Shown here: positions 1-8,340 of the stretch, in pieces
Layout: every line of letters begins with the position of its first letter
How positions within the stretch are numbered: the stretch's first letter is position 1
Assembly (NCBI RefSeq): GCF_014193285.1
Contig: NZ_JACHZE010000001.1
Location: 620,001-684,000 of the forward strand
From: Atlantibacter sp. RC6
GTDB lineage: Bacteria > Pseudomonadota > Gammaproteobacteria > Enterobacterales > Enterobacteriaceae
DNA: 64,000 nucleotides
Direction of reading: 5' to 3'
Position numbers and translations under genes: made by a program
Notes under the pieces: model-generated
Databases searched by the model: none
What the model saw: only the letters and a program-made list of their open reading frames with translations
What the model was told of the DNA's origin: nothing

Positions 1-663
1 GGTGTCCTGCAATTCACGCAGCGTACCGGAGGTTTCTGACAGCAGCAGTTCGCAGCTGGAAATGGCGGCGCGCCAGTCTTTGTTGAGTAGCTGCGCGATA
101 TCGTCTTTCACCAGTTGCTGCTGTTCGTCCATGATGCGCTGGGTCAGATCGATGCTGTCGAAAATCTCTGCCACCGAATATTTCAGCGGCGCGTAGACGT
201 TGCGATGCCAGTGGAATTCGTCTCCGCCTTCGCTGGCGGCATCGGCGGCGCGTTTCAGTTCGCCCGCCACGATGGAAAGCTGCATCGAGAGACGCAGCGT
301 GGAAAACTCCCGCTGGCGGATGTAATAGTCGGTAATGCCAATGCCCAACGGCGTTAAGCGATAGATAGCATTCCCTTCATTGATCTCGCTGGTAAAGCGG
401 TTGAGCAGGCGCTGACGCACCATATCGTTGATGGCGTTGTTGGCGCGCTGGGTTACCGTTTCGTGGGTCTGCTCAAACGCCTCGCTGACGTGACGAAACG
501 CATCCACCAGTTCGCCTTCGCTCATTTCACCGTCCATGCGCTCGCCGTTTAGCGTGGCGATAGCCAGCAAAAAAGCCAGCCTGTCTACCGGAAGCTGGAT
601 GGAAAAATCATTTTTCCTGGCCCAGGCAACCAGTTCGGGGACTGTCTGGGAAAAATCACTCAT
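1..663 (-). CDS. mukF: Chromosome partition protein MukF, N-terminal part (cut by window edge)
   Basis: Kleisin subunit of the MukBEF condensin, which compacts and segregates the chromosome in gammaproteobacteria. The 221 codons present cover the N-terminal winged-helix and dimerisation region. The protein begins [17 protein letters not shown] and can be read without a stop to base 1, so the rest lies outside the window. The ATG at 663 follows an AGGA ribosome site that lies in the tail of cmoM, with 3 bases between the two genes, so they are probably cotranscribed. In E. coli mukE and mukB follow. The identity rests on close agreement with the E. coli protein as I remember it. Confidence 0.97.
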   Translation of the reverse strand, partial: MSDFSQTVPELVAWARKNDFSIQLPVDRLAFLLAIATLNGERMDGEMSEGELVDAFRHVSEAFEQTHETVTQRANNAINDMVRQRLLNRFTSEINEGNAIYRLTPLGIGITDYYIRQREFSTLRLSMQLSIVAGELKRAADAASEGGDEFHWHRNVYAPLKYSVAEIFDSIDLTQRIMDEQQQLVKDDIAQLLNKDWRAAISSCELLLSETSGTLRELQDT

Positions 664-666
664 AGT

Positions 667-1446
667 TTATCCTTGGTTCTCCGGCTTACGTGCGGTGACA
701 TGTATATAACGCCCCAGACTGATATAAGGCTCCTGCCGGCAGTAGCGTGTTTCCAGTTCTAACAACACCTCAAACTCATCGCGCTGGCGCTGTTTTTCGC
801 GCAGATAATCATGAAAAACCCGCACGCCGGTTTTACCGGTAATGGTCCAGCCGATTTGTTCAAGCCAGCGATAGACATCGTCAGGGTTGCGCGGATGATC
901 CGGCGACAGGGTGCGTTTTTTGCGCTTCGGCATGCCTTGCTGCACATAAGCGAAATTTCCGGCCACCATATTATGCATCAGCAAACCGTTTGCATTGTAA
1001 AACATCAGAGAAAGCGCCCCGCCGGGGGCCAGCGTTTCCCATAACGCTTGCAGCACGGCCTGCGGATCGCTGACCCATTCCAGCACCGCGTGAAACAATA
1101 TCAGATCAACCGGGCTTTCTAAATGTTGCCCTACGTCCTGAGCGGCGCAGTGGATAAAGCGCATATTGCTACTGACCGCATTTTCCTGACTTGCCCGCTG
1201 CGCCCGCGTCAACATTTCTGATGAGAGATCGCAGAGCGTAACCTGATGCCCGCGCTGCGCCATGCGGATGGCGGTCTGCCCTTCTCCGCCGCCGGCATCC
1301 AGCACCCGTAGCGACCGCTGCGGCAATACATCCAGCAGTTGATCGAGATCCTGCCAGAGAATGGCCTGCCGCAATTGGCCTTTCGTTGTCCCGTAAATGT
1401 TGCGCGCAAACTTTTCGGCAATATCATCAAAATTGCGATCCCGCAT
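667..1446 (-). CDS. cmoM: tRNA 5-carboxymethoxyuridine methyltransferase CmoM (formerly SmtA)
   Basis: SAM-dependent class I methyltransferase that methylates cmo5U at the wobble position of some tRNAs to give mcmo5U, which helps decoding. The Rossmann SAM-binding motif VLDAGGGEGQ is at about residues 48-57. The 259-residue length matches the family (261 in E. coli). It lies directly upstream of mukF on the same strand with 3 bases between, the usual enterobacterial order, and is divergent from elyC with a 133-base gap that must hold both promoters. Function is taken from the E. coli orthologue. Confidence 0.96.
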   Translation of the reverse strand: MRDRNFDDIAEKFARNIYGTTKGQLRQAILWQDLDQLLDVLPQRSLRVLDAGGGEGQTAIRMAQRGHQVTLCDLSSEMLTRAQRASQENAVSSNMRFIHCAAQDVGQHLESPVDLILFHAVLEWVSDPQAVLQALWETLAPGGALSLMFYNANGLLMHNMVAGNFAYVQQGMPKRKKRTLSPDHPRNPDDVYRWLEQIGWTITGKTGVRVFHDYLREKQRQRDEFEVLLELETRYCRQEPYISLGRYIHVTARKPENQG

Positions 1447-1579
1447 GGGTACAACTCCACCTTATAAACAAAGCATCTGGGCAAAGGCGCTATTTTGGCA
1501 TAGCCGCAGGGATAAGGAACCCATCAGGTGTAAGATCCGCGCTTTGCGCCCGTTATATGGTTAAAAAGGACCCGGTTTT

Positions 1580-2359
1580 ATGCTCTTTTTCCTGAAAAAA
1601 TTTATTGGCGGTCTGTTACTGCCGCTGCCGTTCCTGCTGATCGTCATTGGTTTGGCGATTTTGCTGCTGTGGTTTACCCGCTGGCAGAGAACGGCGAAAA
1701 CGCTATTAACCGCGGGCTGGCTTGCACTGCTGCTACTCAGCCTGCAACCCGTCGCCGACGGGCTGTTAAAACCGATTGAGGATCGCTATCCCACCTGGCA
1801 AGACGAGCCGAAGGCGCAATATATCGTGATCTTAGGTGGCGGGTATACCTGGAACCCGCAATGGGCGCCCAGTTCGAATCTGATTAATAACAGCCTGCCC
1901 CGAGTGACGGAAGGCATCCGCCTGTGGCAGGCCAATCCGGGGGCAAAACTGATCTTTACCGGGGCAAGAGCTATTAGCAACCCGGTGAGCACCGCAGAAG
2001 CGGGGGCGCGGGTAGCGGAGAGTTTAGGCGTGCCGCGCGACGCCATTGTCACGCTGGATACACCGAAAGATACCGAAGAAGAAGCGGCGGCAGTGGCCAA
2101 AATGATTGGCGATACGCCATTTTTGCTGGTGACGTCCGCCTCGCATCTGCCCAGGGCGATGATCTTTTTCCAGCATCAGGGGCTGAAGCCGATCCCCGCG
2201 CCCGCTAACCAAATCGCGATTACCTCGCCGCTCAATCCCTGGGAGAGAGCCATCCCCTCTCCCCTTTGGTTAATGCATAGCGATCGGGCGAGTTATGAGA
2301 CGCTTGGCCGGGTGTGGCAGTGGTTAAAAGGCATCTCAGGCGATCCAGGGGATCAGTGA
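1580..2359 (+). CDS. elyC: Envelope biogenesis factor ElyC (YcbC), DUF218 protein
   Basis: Inner-membrane protein needed for peptidoglycan integrity at low temperature in E. coli, linked to undecaprenyl-phosphate carrier metabolism. Two hydrophobic segments at about residues 8-32 and 38-58 anchor a DUF218 domain, which contains the GGGYTWNP motif near residue 86 and TSASHLPRA in the second half. The length of 259 residues is normal. An upstream in-frame extension is not needed, since the start MLFFLKKFIGG aligns with the E. coli protein. Its 3' end overlaps the convergent ycbJ by 24 bases, so neither gene can have a separate terminator there. Confidence 0.95.
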   Translation: MLFFLKKFIGGLLLPLPFLLIVIGLAILLLWFTRWQRTAKTLLTAGWLALLLLSLQPVADGLLKPIEDRYPTWQDEPKAQYIVILGGGYTWNPQWAPSSNLINNSLPRVTEGIRLWQANPGAKLIFTGARAISNPVSTAEAGARVAESLGVPRDAIVTLDTPKDTEEEAAAVAKMIGDTPFLLVTSASHLPRAMIFFQHQGLKPIPAPANQIAITSPLNPWERAIPSPLWLMHSDRASYETLGRVWQWLKGISGDPGDQ

Positions 2360-3229
2360 TTTAGAGGCCAGATCAAAGTTATTACGGTTAAAGCGCCCGG
2401 TTTGCAGCAGTTGGGCGACTTCGTCCCATAATACATACAGCCAGCGCCGTGAGAGGAAAGCTTCCGCGACCGGCGCGCGCTGTAAATAGTGCCACAGCAG
2501 GCTCTCCGCCTGAGCGGTATCGCACAAACGGAACAGTTCATACTCGCGCGGCGCCCACAGCGTTAAGCCGGGGTTAACCATGGCCAGCAGCTGGTCGCTC
2601 CGGGGATCTTTTAACATGCTGCGTAAGGTGAAATTGCCGTGGATCAGGACGCAGTTATCGTTGAATCCATAAAACAGCGTGTCGAGGCATTCCCGGGTGC
2701 GAAACAAAATCCGCTTATCCTGCATGGTTAAGCCGCAGCGCGGATACTGATTCAGGGTATTCCACAGCACTTCAACGCGCTGACGATACCAGGAGGGCCA
2801 GATATTTTCCTGGGTGCTGTCGACATTGCCCACGCAGCCCCGGCTGTCGACACGGTGCCAGGCCAGCAGGGATTCGACAATCTGGTCTTTTAGCTGTTCC
2901 CAACGCTCGGGGGTGCGGGCGGGCGCTTCCACCGATACGCCGCGTAATCGCTCCATCAGCACCACATCCGGGCCCGGATTCTCTTCATGGGTCATGACGC
3001 CATACACCACCGGCATCCGGGCGGTACCCGAGCGGGCCAGCATGGAGATTTTCCAGGCAAGCTGCCCGGCAAGCCCGGGCGACGTGAAGCTGCGGGCCAG
3101 CAGCGGCATTGGGTTGCCGTGGCTATCGTAAAGCGCCCACAAGGCGGTATCAGGTTTCTCGCTGACGCATTCAACCCGGCTTAATTTTTCACCCAACAGA
3201 TGACTGAGTTCTGCACGCAGCTGCTCCAT
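2336..3229 (-). CDS. ycbJ: YcbJ, phosphotransferase-fold protein of unknown function
   Basis: Orthologue of E. coli YcbJ (297 residues), which resembles the aminoglycoside-phosphotransferase/kinase fold. The usual catalytic loop HGDxxxxN reads HGNFTLRSM here (residues 197-205), so the catalytic Asp is Asn. The place where a metal-binding Asp would be expected reads MVNPG (217-221). This suggests a non-catalytic kinase-like protein, but that is inference. The E. coli sequence as I remember it has the same HGNF. It lies downstream of kdsB on the same strand, separated by an intrinsic terminator, and overlaps elyC tail to tail. No function is assigned. Confidence 0.88.
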   Translation of the reverse strand: MEQLRAELSHLLGEKLSRVECVSEKPDTALWALYDSHGNPMPLLARSFTSPGLAGQLAWKISMLARSGTARMPVVYGVMTHEENPGPDVVLMERLRGVSVEAPARTPERWEQLKDQIVESLLAWHRVDSRGCVGNVDSTQENIWPSWYRQRVEVLWNTLNQYPRCGLTMQDKRILFRTRECLDTLFYGFNDNCVLIHGNFTLRSMLKDPRSDQLLAMVNPGLTLWAPREYELFRLCDTAQAESLLWHYLQRAPVAEAFLSRRWLYVLWDEVAQLLQTGRFNRNNFDLASKSLIPWIA

Positions 3230-3314
3230 TCGCTTTTACCCTTAATAACCATACTGCTTTTATAATGGGCGTCCTTTGCGCAGATGTCATCACACGAGAT
3301 CAATAAGCTGCCAG

Positions 3315-3342
3315 AAAGAAAAAACCGGCCAGAGGCCGGTTT
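3315..3342 (-). terminator. Rho-independent terminator after kdsB
   Basis: Nine-base inverted repeat AAACCGGCC/GGCCGGTTT with a 3-base loop. Read on the minus strand it is followed by a run of Ts. It lies just after the kdsB stop codon. Confidence 0.85.
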
Positions 3343-3356
3343 GCAAAATTGTCGGT

Positions 3357-4103
3357 TTAGCGCATTTCCGCCCGAACCCGTTCGAGATCGGCGGGGGTAT
3401 CAACGCCGGTGCCCGGCACCTCATGCGCTACTGCGACGTGAATTTTCTCGCCGTGCCAGAGCACGCGCAATTGCTCCAGTTTTTCAATATGTTCCAGTTC
3501 ACTCGGTGCCCAGGTCACATAGCGGCGAATAAATCCGGCGCGATAGCCGTAGATGCCAATATGGCGCAGGAAGTAATTGGCGATTTCATCCCGGGACTGG
3601 GCGAAGCGGTCGCGATCCCAGGGAATGGTGGCGCGGGAAAAATAGAGCGCGTAACCATTTTTATCCATGACCACTTTAACGGCGTTAGGATTAAATGCCT
3701 CTTCTGCACTGTGGACAGGTATCGCCAGTGTCGCCATGCCGGCATCGCAGTTCGCCAGGTTTTCCGCCACCTGACGGATAATCGTAGGCGGGATCATCGG
3801 CTCATCGCCCTGCACGTTGACAATAATGGTGTCATCGGCAAAACCCATCTTTTCGACAACTTCCGCCAGACGTTCGGTACCGGATTCGTGATCGGCGCGC
3901 GTCATGCAAACTTCGCCGCCCGCGGCGCGAACGGCATCGGCAACTTCAACCGTATCGGTAGCGACGATCACCCGGTCAGCGCCGGATTCACGGGCGCGCT
4001 CAAGTACGTGCACAATCATCGGTTTGCCATTGATGTCCACCAGGGGTTTACCCGGCAGACGTGTTGAGGCATAGCGGGCGGGAATAATGGTCACAAAGCT
4101 CAT
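3357..4103 (-). CDS. kdsB: 3-deoxy-manno-octulosonate cytidylyltransferase KdsB
   Basis: Cytosolic enzyme that couples KDO to CMP (CTP + KDO gives CMP-KDO + PPi), the activated sugar that WaaA adds to lipid A. The nucleotide-binding N terminus has [13 protein letters not shown] (residues 7-19), and the NVQGDEP motif is at 96-102. The length of 248 residues is that of the family. The start codon overlaps the ycaR stop by 4 bases (ATGA), which implies translational coupling. Being in the same gene run as lpxK and msbA fits the shared lipopolysaccharide role. Confidence 0.98.
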   Translation of the reverse strand: MSFVTIIPARYASTRLPGKPLVDINGKPMIVHVLERARESGADRVIVATDTVEVADAVRAAGGEVCMTRADHESGTERLAEVVEKMGFADDTIIVNVQGDEPMIPPTIIRQVAENLANCDAGMATLAIPVHSAEEAFNPNAVKVVMDKNGYALYFSRATIPWDRDRFAQSRDEIANYFLRHIGIYGYRAGFIRRYVTWAPSELEHIEKLEQLRVLWHGEKIHVAVAHEVPGTGVDTPADLERVRAEMR

Positions 4104-4282
4104 GAAAAACTCTCTTCCGGATCCAGGGTACGGGCTTCGGTTTCCAGCAATACGGGAATGCCCTCTTTAAAGGGGAAGGCCATATTGTCCACTTTACAGA
4201 TAAGCTCCTGCTTATCCTGGCTGTAATACAACTTGCCGTTGCAAACCGGGCAAGCAATGATTTCAAGCAAACGATGATCCAT
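4100..4282 (-). CDS. ycaR: YcaR, small Trm112-like zinc-ribbon protein (UPF0434)
   Basis: A 60-residue protein starting [14 protein letters not shown]. The pair C11/C14 and a third Cys at 29 resemble half of a Trm112-type zinc ribbon, a family that in other organisms activates methyltransferases. Its role in enterobacteria is unknown. I chose the start at 4282 because it is preceded by a GGAGGAAAC ribosome site and matches the E. coli N terminus; a longer in-frame extension exists but is not supported. It overlaps kdsB by 4 bases. Confidence 0.93.
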   Translation of the reverse strand: MDHRLLEIIACPVCNGKLYYSQDKQELICKVDNMAFPFKEGIPVLLETEARTLDPEESFS

Positions 4283-4329
4283 GTTTCCTCCTGATGGAAA
4301 TGATGCCCACAGAATACCACAGCCCGGGG

Positions 4330-5553
4330 TCAGGGCTGCTGGATTTCCCAGGCGCTGCCCCATGCGGCCTGTAACGCAGAGGGCTGGCTGGCCAGGGTGA
4401 CGCTCGTTGCGCCCTGCCAGAGGGCAAACTCGGTAATTGCCTGCTGTAAACCGGTCACGAGGGATGCCCTGACGGCCACCTCAGGCTCCAGATACAGCGC
4501 AATAATTGCCAACTCGCCAGTTTTACGATGCATCTTGGCATCCATTCGTCCAACCAACTGGCCGCAGTGCAGTAAGGGTAAGGTAAAATAGCCATACTGA
4601 CGCTTTGGCGCCGGGGTATAGCATTCAAGCCGATAGGTGAAATTAAACAACTGTTCGGCGCGGCGACGATCCCAGACCACCGGATCAAAAGGTGACAGCA
4701 CGGCGCTGTGCGTGGCGCGTGGGCTTTTGCCATTGTCCAGTAACGGCAGCAAATCCCGGTGCAGCCACATTTGCCCCAGCGACTCGACCTCAACGCTTAC
4801 TACTCTGCCTTCGGCCTGCCAACGCACAATATGTTCCGCCAGCGGGGCTCTTTTCAGCCGGTAATAATCGGCCAGCCAGGCGCTTTTAAAAATCCCCAGG
4901 CTGCGGGCGCTATTTTCCAGCATCCTGGCCTGGGCCAGTTCCTGCGGCAAAAGGTGTTTGTCGTCGTCCCAGTGGGGCATCACGCGGGCAGTGAGATCGT
5001 AGACGCGCTGGAAATTTCTGCGTTCGATCACCATCACTTTTCCAGCGCTGAACAGGCCTTCAAGGTGGCGCTTATGGGGTTTCCAGTCCCACCAGCCGCG
5101 TTGTCCTGGTCGCGGATGCTCAAAATCTGCCGAGCGTACCGGGCCGTTTTGCTCAATCCAGTCAAGCAGTTCAGCGATGTCCGCAGCATGTTCCGCCATC
5201 CACTCCGCACGGTATTTCCAGCCCATGTTTTCCGGCTGGAGCATTTGGTGGCGTACCAGTTCAAAGTCGCTGCGTGGGAGAAAGCAGGCCTCATGCGCCC
5301 AATACTCCATCAGCTCTCCGCGCGCCAGTGCATCATCAAGCCAGTGCATCGGGTAGCATCCCAGGCGGCTAAACAGCACCAGATACGGGCTACGCGCCAC
5401 CACGTTAATGGTGTCGATTTGCAAAAGCGACATTTGGGTGATGGCGGCAAGGATATCTTCAGGACGGGCGCGGCGGCGCGGTTTGCGCAGCAGTCCCTGA
5501 GCGGCAAGATGAAGATTACGTGCGGTTTGTAGCGAAAGTACAGGTTCAGCCAT
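4330..5553 (-). CDS. ycaQ: DNA interstrand cross-link glycosylase YcaQ (AlkX family)
   Basis: HTH_42-superfamily DNA glycosylase. The E. coli enzyme unhooks nitrogen-mustard interstrand cross-links and removes alkylated purines. The family catalytic Q-hydrophobic-D motif is visible as QID at residues 45-47. The length is 407 residues (410 in E. coli). The start at 5553 ([17 protein letters not shown]) aligns with the E. coli N terminus; an in-frame extension further upstream would run into the lpxK end and looks spurious. It sits between lpxK and ycaR on the same strand with short gaps. Confidence 0.95.
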   Translation of the reverse strand: MAEPVLSLQTARNLHLAAQGLLRKPRRRARPEDILAAITQMSLLQIDTINVVARSPYLVLFSRLGCYPMHWLDDALARGELMEYWAHEACFLPRSDFELVRHQMLQPENMGWKYRAEWMAEHAADIAELLDWIEQNGPVRSADFEHPRPGQRGWWDWKPHKRHLEGLFSAGKVMVIERRNFQRVYDLTARVMPHWDDDKHLLPQELAQARMLENSARSLGIFKSAWLADYYRLKRAPLAEHIVRWQAEGRVVSVEVESLGQMWLHRDLLPLLDNGKSPRATHSAVLSPFDPVVWDRRRAEQLFNFTYRLECYTPAPKRQYGYFTLPLLHCGQLVGRMDAKMHRKTGELAIIALYLEPEVAVRASLVTGLQQAITEFALWQGATSVTLASQPSALQAAWGSAWEIQQP

Positions 5554-5581
5554 GGTGCATCCTTGTTCGGCGCGAAGCGGT

Positions 5582-6559
5582 TTAACGCACCAGGGAGAGG
5601 ATATCCAACAATAATTTATCCGCCGCCGGGGATTCAAGCTTCGCCTCGACCGGTAAATACCACCAGTTAGCCTGGGCGAACGGACGGCATTTAACCGCGT
5701 CTTTTTCAGTCATCATTAAGATCTGATCGGGTTGGGCAAAGGCGGAAACCTGGGCTTGCGTCAGCGCCTGATGATCCGCAAGGCTCAGCGTCTTAACGGG
5801 CGTCACGCCCAGGCTTTCCAGTGTGGCGAAAAAACGGGGCGGATGTCCAATTCCCGCCATCGCCACCACATCCGTAAAAGACGCGGCATCGCGTTTTTCA
5901 CCGGTCAGCAGATTAACCGCCTGAGACGGCACCAGCCGCATAGCGATTTCACCGGGTTTCGGCGTACCGCCGTTAGTGATAACCGCATCGACCTCACGCA
6001 GCCGGCTTGCGCGTTCACGCATCGGGCCCGCCGGCAGCCACCAGCCGTTGCCAAAGCGCCTTACGCCATCCACTACCACGATCTCCCTGTCGCGTGCCAG
6101 CGCATAATGCTGAAGCCCGTCGTCAGTGACGATAATTTGCGGCTGATGTTGGTCGAGCAGAGCCTGAACCGCCTCGCTACGCACGGGCGATACCGCCACG
6201 CCAGCACCGGTACGCTGGTAAATCAGCACCGGTTCATCCCCGGCCTGCTCGCTGGACGTGTTGGCATCAAGAACCAGCGGATAGCGCTGGGCTTTTCCAC
6301 CGTAGCCGCGAGAGACCACGCCGACCCGGATGCCGCGCTGTTGCAACTGTTCTACCAGCCAGACCACCACCGGGGTTTTGCCGTTGCCGCCGGCGGTGAG
6401 ATTACCCACTACCACCACCGGAACCGGCGCGCGCCAGGCTTTACGCCACCCTAAACGGTAGCTGAGCCGGATAAGGGCGCTCACCAGGCCATACAGCCCG
6501 GCGAGCGGCAACAGCAGCAGCCACAGGCGCGATTGCCCCGACCAGATTTTTTCTATCAT
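5582..6559 (-). CDS. lpxK: Tetraacyldisaccharide 4'-kinase LpxK
   Basis: Membrane-associated kinase that phosphorylates the 4' position of tetraacyldisaccharide 1-phosphate to give lipid IVA, a late step of the Raetz lipid A pathway. The N-terminal hydrophobic segment is at about residues 11-31 and the P-loop [11 protein letters not shown] at 52-62. The length of 325 residues is close to E. coli (328). The start overlaps the msbA stop by 4 bases, so the pair is translationally coupled, which fits because MsbA flips the product of this pathway. Confidence 0.98.
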   Translation of the reverse strand: MIEKIWSGQSRLWLLLLPLAGLYGLVSALIRLSYRLGWRKAWRAPVPVVVVGNLTAGGNGKTPVVVWLVEQLQQRGIRVGVVSRGYGGKAQRYPLVLDANTSSEQAGDEPVLIYQRTGAGVAVSPVRSEAVQALLDQHQPQIIVTDDGLQHYALARDREIVVVDGVRRFGNGWWLPAGPMRERASRLREVDAVITNGGTPKPGEIAMRLVPSQAVNLLTGEKRDAASFTDVVAMAGIGHPPRFFATLESLGVTPVKTLSLADHQALTQAQVSAFAQPDQILMMTEKDAVKCRPFAQANWWYLPVEAKLESPAADKLLLDILSLVR

Positions 6560-8304
6560 GCGCCAAACTGCATTTTGTGGAGCTGGGCATAAACACCCCG
6601 CTCATTCAACAGCTCGTCATGAGTACCACGCTCCACGATGCAGCCATCTTCAATCACCACGATTTCATCGGCTTTCTCAATGGTCGACAGACGGTGGGCA
6701 ATCACCAGCGACGTGCGGTTTTTCTGCAACTCATCCAGCGCAGCCTGGATAGCACGCTCAGATTCCGTATCCAGCGCCGAGGTCGCTTCATCGAGGATCA
6801 GAATCGGGCTGTCGCGCAGCAGGGCACGGGCAATAGCAATACGCTGACGCTGACCGCCGGAGAGCATTACCCCGTTTTCACCGATGATGGTATCGAAGCC
6901 GTTATCCATCTTATTGATAAAGTCGGTGGCATAGGCCATTTTCGCGGCTTTCTCAATTTCTTCGCGGCTGTACTCTTCGGTACGGGCGTAGGCAATGTTA
7001 TTGGCGACGGTATCGTTAAACAAATGCACGTTCTGGGAGACCAGCGCCACCTGATTACGCAACGACGTCAGGGTGTATTCCCGCAGATCGTGGCCATCCA
7101 TCAGGATTTCGCCTTCATCAATATCGTAAAAGCGCGTAATCAAGCCAGCGATGGTGGATTTGCCCGACCCGGAGCGGCCAACCAGAGCGATGGTCTTGCC
7201 CGCCGGAATGCGCAGATTGATGTTGCGCAGCGCTGGCGTGTCTCTGCCCGGATAGGTAAAGGTGACATTACGGAACTCGATATCGCCGGTGGATCGTTCG
7301 ATAACTCGCGTACCGTCATCTTTTTCCTGCTCGCTGTCCAGAATGCTGAACAGGGTCTGGCAAGCCGCCATACCGCGCTGGAACTGGGCGTTGACGTTGG
7401 TCAGGGATTTCAGCGGACGCATCAGGGCGATCATGGCTGAGAACACCACGGTAATGGTCCCCGCGGTCAGGGTTTCCATCACGCTTGGGAAGCTGGCGGC
7501 GTACAGCACGAAAGCCAGCGCCAGAGAGGCGATCAGCTGAATTATCGGATCGGAAATGGAGGAAGCGGAAACCATACGCATCCCCTGGCGGCGCATTTTG
7601 TTGCTGACTTTGTCAAACCGTTCGGTTTCCACCTGCTGGCCACCAAACATCAGCACTTCTTTATGCCCTTTGAGCATCTGCTCCGCGCTGGTCGTTACCT
7701 GGCCCATGGTGTTCTGCATGTTTTTGCTGATATTGCGAAAACGCTTGGAAACCACACGAATAGCAATAGACACGATGGGCGCCAGCACAATCAGGATGAT
7801 CGACAGCTGCCAGCTGTAATAAAACATCATGATAAACAGGCCGATAATCGACGCCCCTTCGCGCACTACAGTGATCAGCGCGCCGGAAGACGACGAGGCA
7901 ACCTGCTCGGAATCATAGGTGATGCGCGAAAGCAGCGTGCCGGTGGATTGCTTATCGAAAAACGCGACCGGCATCCCCATCATGTGGTTAAACAGGCGGC
8001 GGCGCATGGTCATCACGACCTTGCCAGAAACCCAAGATATACAATAACTTGAAACGTAACTGGTAATCCCGCGCAGGACCATTAATCCAATGACCACCAG
8101 CGGCATCCAGAGCAGTACAGAGCGATCCGTCTTACCAAAACCATCGTCCAGTAATGGTTTAAGCAGCGATAGCATATAAGTATCGCTGGCTGCGTTGAGA
8201 ATTAACGCTATCGCAGCAACAATGAGGCCTGGTTTGAAAGGGGCAATCATTGGCCAGAGGCGGCGAAAGGTTTGCCACGTCGAAAGATCTTTATCGGTAT
8301 GCAT
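6556..8304 (-). CDS. msbA: Lipid A/phospholipid ABC flippase MsbA
   Basis: Homodimeric ABC exporter that flips core lipid A across the inner membrane. Six transmembrane helices in the first 310 residues are followed by the nucleotide-binding domain with Walker A GRSGSGKS (376-383), signature LSGGQ near 481, Walker [13 protein letters not shown] and the H-loop in IAHRLST. The length of 582 residues is identical to E. coli. There are 36 bases between the comEC stop and this start, and it overlaps lpxK by 4 bases. Confidence 0.99.
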   Translation of the reverse strand: MHTDKDLSTWQTFRRLWPMIAPFKPGLIVAAIALILNAASDTYMLSLLKPLLDDGFGKTDRSVLLWMPLVVIGLMVLRGITSYVSSYCISWVSGKVVMTMRRRLFNHMMGMPVAFFDKQSTGTLLSRITYDSEQVASSSSGALITVVREGASIIGLFIMMFYYSWQLSIILIVLAPIVSIAIRVVSKRFRNISKNMQNTMGQVTTSAEQMLKGHKEVLMFGGQQVETERFDKVSNKMRRQGMRMVSASSISDPIIQLIASLALAFVLYAASFPSVMETLTAGTITVVFSAMIALMRPLKSLTNVNAQFQRGMAACQTLFSILDSEQEKDDGTRVIERSTGDIEFRNVTFTYPGRDTPALRNINLRIPAGKTIALVGRSGSGKSTIAGLITRFYDIDEGEILMDGHDLREYTLTSLRNQVALVSQNVHLFNDTVANNIAYARTEEYSREEIEKAAKMAYATDFINKMDNGFDTIIGENGVMLSGGQRQRIAIARALLRDSPILILDEATSALDTESERAIQAALDELQKNRTSLVIAHRLSTIEKADEIVVIEDGCIVERGTHDELLNERGVYAQLHKMQFGA

Positions 8305-8340
8305 TCAAAAAACCAACTTTCGTTGAAATAGCCGCATATT

